Source: Halorhodospira sp. (GTDB lineage Bacteria; Pseudomonadota; Gammaproteobacteria; Nitrococcales; Halorhodospiraceae). From it: 6,351 nt of DNA. Below are positions 5,474 to 6,351 of this stretch, piece after piece. The position numbers were made by a program, and so were the translations under genes. The DNA is taken from assembly GCA_007127935.1 (NCBI GenBank), contig SKYL01000107.1, forward strand, positions 1 through 6,351, given 5' to 3'. Position 1 is the stretch's first letter; each line of letters begins with the position of its first letter. Under the pieces are notes generated by a model. That model was not told where the DNA came from. It did not search any database and saw only the letters and a program-made list of their open reading frames with translations.

Positions 5474-5504
5474 GGATTGCTGCGCTGCGCTCACAATGAC
5501 GGAT
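5474..5504. repeat. Short dispersed palindromic repeat between aspS and the cNMP-binding gene
   Basis: The plus strand reads GGATTGC, then TGCGCTGCGCTC, then ACAATGACGGATT. The ends ATTG and CAAT are inverted and the centre GCGC...GCGC can pair, giving a small imperfect hairpin. The reverse complement, CGTCATTGTGAGCGCAGCGC followed by AGCAATCC, matches the general form of short intergenic repeats found in many copies in diverse proteobacterial genomes. It lies 15 bases past the aspS stop codon, where it could protect the mRNA end or help terminate. A diverged relative lies at 1023-1069. Confidence 0.6.
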
Positions 5505-5518
5505 TCTTAGGCGTCTCC

Positions 5519-6351
5519 CTAGGCGTTGTCGGCCGCGCCGCGGCGCAACCGCAGTCCCAACTCCCGCAACTGCGCATCCTCCACCGGAGCCGGCGCCTGG
5601 GTCAGCAGACAGGCGGCGGTCTGCGTCTTCGGGAACGCCATCACCTCACGAATGGAGTCGGCCCCCGACATCAACATCACCAGCCGGTCGAGGCCGAAGG
5701 CGATGCCGCCGTGGGGCGGCGCGCCGTACTGGAGCGCATCGAGCAGGAAGCCAAACTTGGCCCGGGCCTCGTCGTGGCCGATACCGAGCAGGCCGAAGAC
5801 CGCTTCCTGCATCGCTTCGTCGTGGATACGGATGGAGCCGCCGCCCAACTCGACGCCGTTGAGGACCATGTCGTAGGCCCGCGACAACAGGTGTTCGGGG
5901 TCGCCCTCCGCCAACTCGGCGGGCGTGCCCGCCCGGGGGGAAGTGAACGGATGGTGCAGTGAGTAGAGCCGGCCGTCCTTCTCATCGTGCTCGAACATCG
6001 GGAAGTCCACCACCCAGAGCGGCGACCACCCGTCCGCGACCAGGCCGAGATCGTGGCCGAGGCGGACACGGAGCGCGCCCAGGGCGTCGCTGACCACGGC
6101 GGCGCGGTCGGCGCCGAAGAAGATCAGGTCACCGGCCTCGGCGCCGGTGCGCTCCAAGATGCCGGCCACTGCCTCCGGGGTGAGGAACTTGACGATGGGG
6201 GACTGGAGCCCGTCGGCCCCCTGGGCCGGATCGTTGACCTTGATGTAGGCCAGGCCCTTGGCCCCGTAGCGGCCGACGAAAGCGGTGTAGTCGTCGATCT
6301 GTTTGCGGGTCAGCTCGCCGCCGGCGGGCACCCGCAGCGCCGCGACACGGC
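5519..6351 (-). CDS. aspS: Aspartate--tRNA ligase (AspRS), C-terminal part
   Basis: AspRS charges tRNA-Asp with aspartate in the cytoplasm (class II synthetase). The reading frame is open to the right edge; 276 full codons are visible of about 590 in bacterial AspRS, so the anticodon-binding domain and motifs 1 and 2 lie outside. The visible part begins in the GAD insertion typical of bacterial-type AspRS (ALRVPAGGELTRKQIDDYT, then YGAKGLAYIKVN and LQSPIVKFL). It then returns to the catalytic core with WVVDFPMFEHDEKDGRLYSL, HHPFTSP (the HHPFT codons are at 5942-5956), YDMVLNGVELGGGSIRIH and class II motif 3, GIAFGLDRLVML (5672-5707). The family-typical end DSIREVMAFPKTQTAACLLT is followed by a short, variable tail ending in GAADNA and a TAG stop. 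A GTG at 6331 is internal, not a start. No key residue seems missing. Confidence 0.97.
   Translation of the reverse strand, partial: RVAALRVPAGGELTRKQIDDYTAFVGRYGAKGLAYIKVNDPAQGADGLQSPIVKFLTPEAVAGILERTGAEAGDLIFFGADRAAVVSDALGALRVRLGHDLGLVADGWSPLWVVDFPMFEHDEKDGRLYSLHHPFTSPRAGTPAELAEGDPEHLLSRAYDMVLNGVELGGGSIRIHDEAMQEAVFGLLGIGHDEARAKFGFLLDALQYGAPPHGGIAFGLDRLVMLMSGADSIREVMAFPKTQTAACLLTQAPAPVEDAQLRELGLRLRRGAADNA

Noticed and set aside
5477..5962. 161-codon plus-strand frame opposite aspS
   Set aside because: It is the antisense shadow of a conserved AspRS catalytic region.

Overview
The window is about 6.35 kb of GC-rich (roughly two-thirds GC), densely coded bacterial chromosome. Everything recognisable is Gram-negative and proteobacterial: the end of the Tol-Pal cluster, an outer-membrane lipid A deacylase, a Lon protease close in length and motif spacing to E. 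coli Lon, and a CCA-encoding tRNA-Lys directly behind cpoB, as in E. coli. A high-GC gammaproteobacterium is the best guess, but the species cannot be fixed from the sequence.

Left part, + strand (1-957): the last 14 codons of pal (1-45) overlap the start of cpoB (45-857). A tRNA-Lys(TTT) gene (882-957) follows after 24 bases, with a plausible stable-RNA promoter overlapping the cpoB stop codon. Next comes a short non-coding stretch (958-1087) with a T8 tract and a GC-rich palindromic repeat-like element.

Centre, + strand (1088-3871): a small heat-shock protein (Hsp20) gene lies 12 bases upstream of a complete lon gene. The two look like one protein quality-control operon: a holding chaperone followed by an ATP-dependent protease. 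The usual clpP-clpX neighbours of lon are not in the window.

Right part, - strand (3850-6351): reading leftwards, the C-terminal part of aspS (aspartyl-tRNA synthetase, cut by the window edge), a 153-residue stand-alone cyclic-nucleotide-binding-domain protein, and an LpxR-type lipid A 3'-O-deacylase. The lpxR 3' end overlaps the 3' end of lon by 22 bases, tail to tail. The lpxR gene is visibly lower in GC than lon and aspS. A second short repeat of the GATTGC...CAATGACGG type lies between aspS and the cyclic-nucleotide-binding gene.

The window is mostly housekeeping (envelope integrity, tRNA, proteolysis, tRNA charging) with one small accessory-looking pair (cNMP-binding protein and lpxR). 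I found no CRISPR array, transposase, phage gene, toxin-antitoxin pair or clearly new system. The points most worth a second look are the hsp20-lon pairing, the missing C-terminal anchor in the Hsp20, the tRNA promoter sitting on the cpoB stop codon, the dispersed repeats, and the lpxR/cNMP-binding pair.
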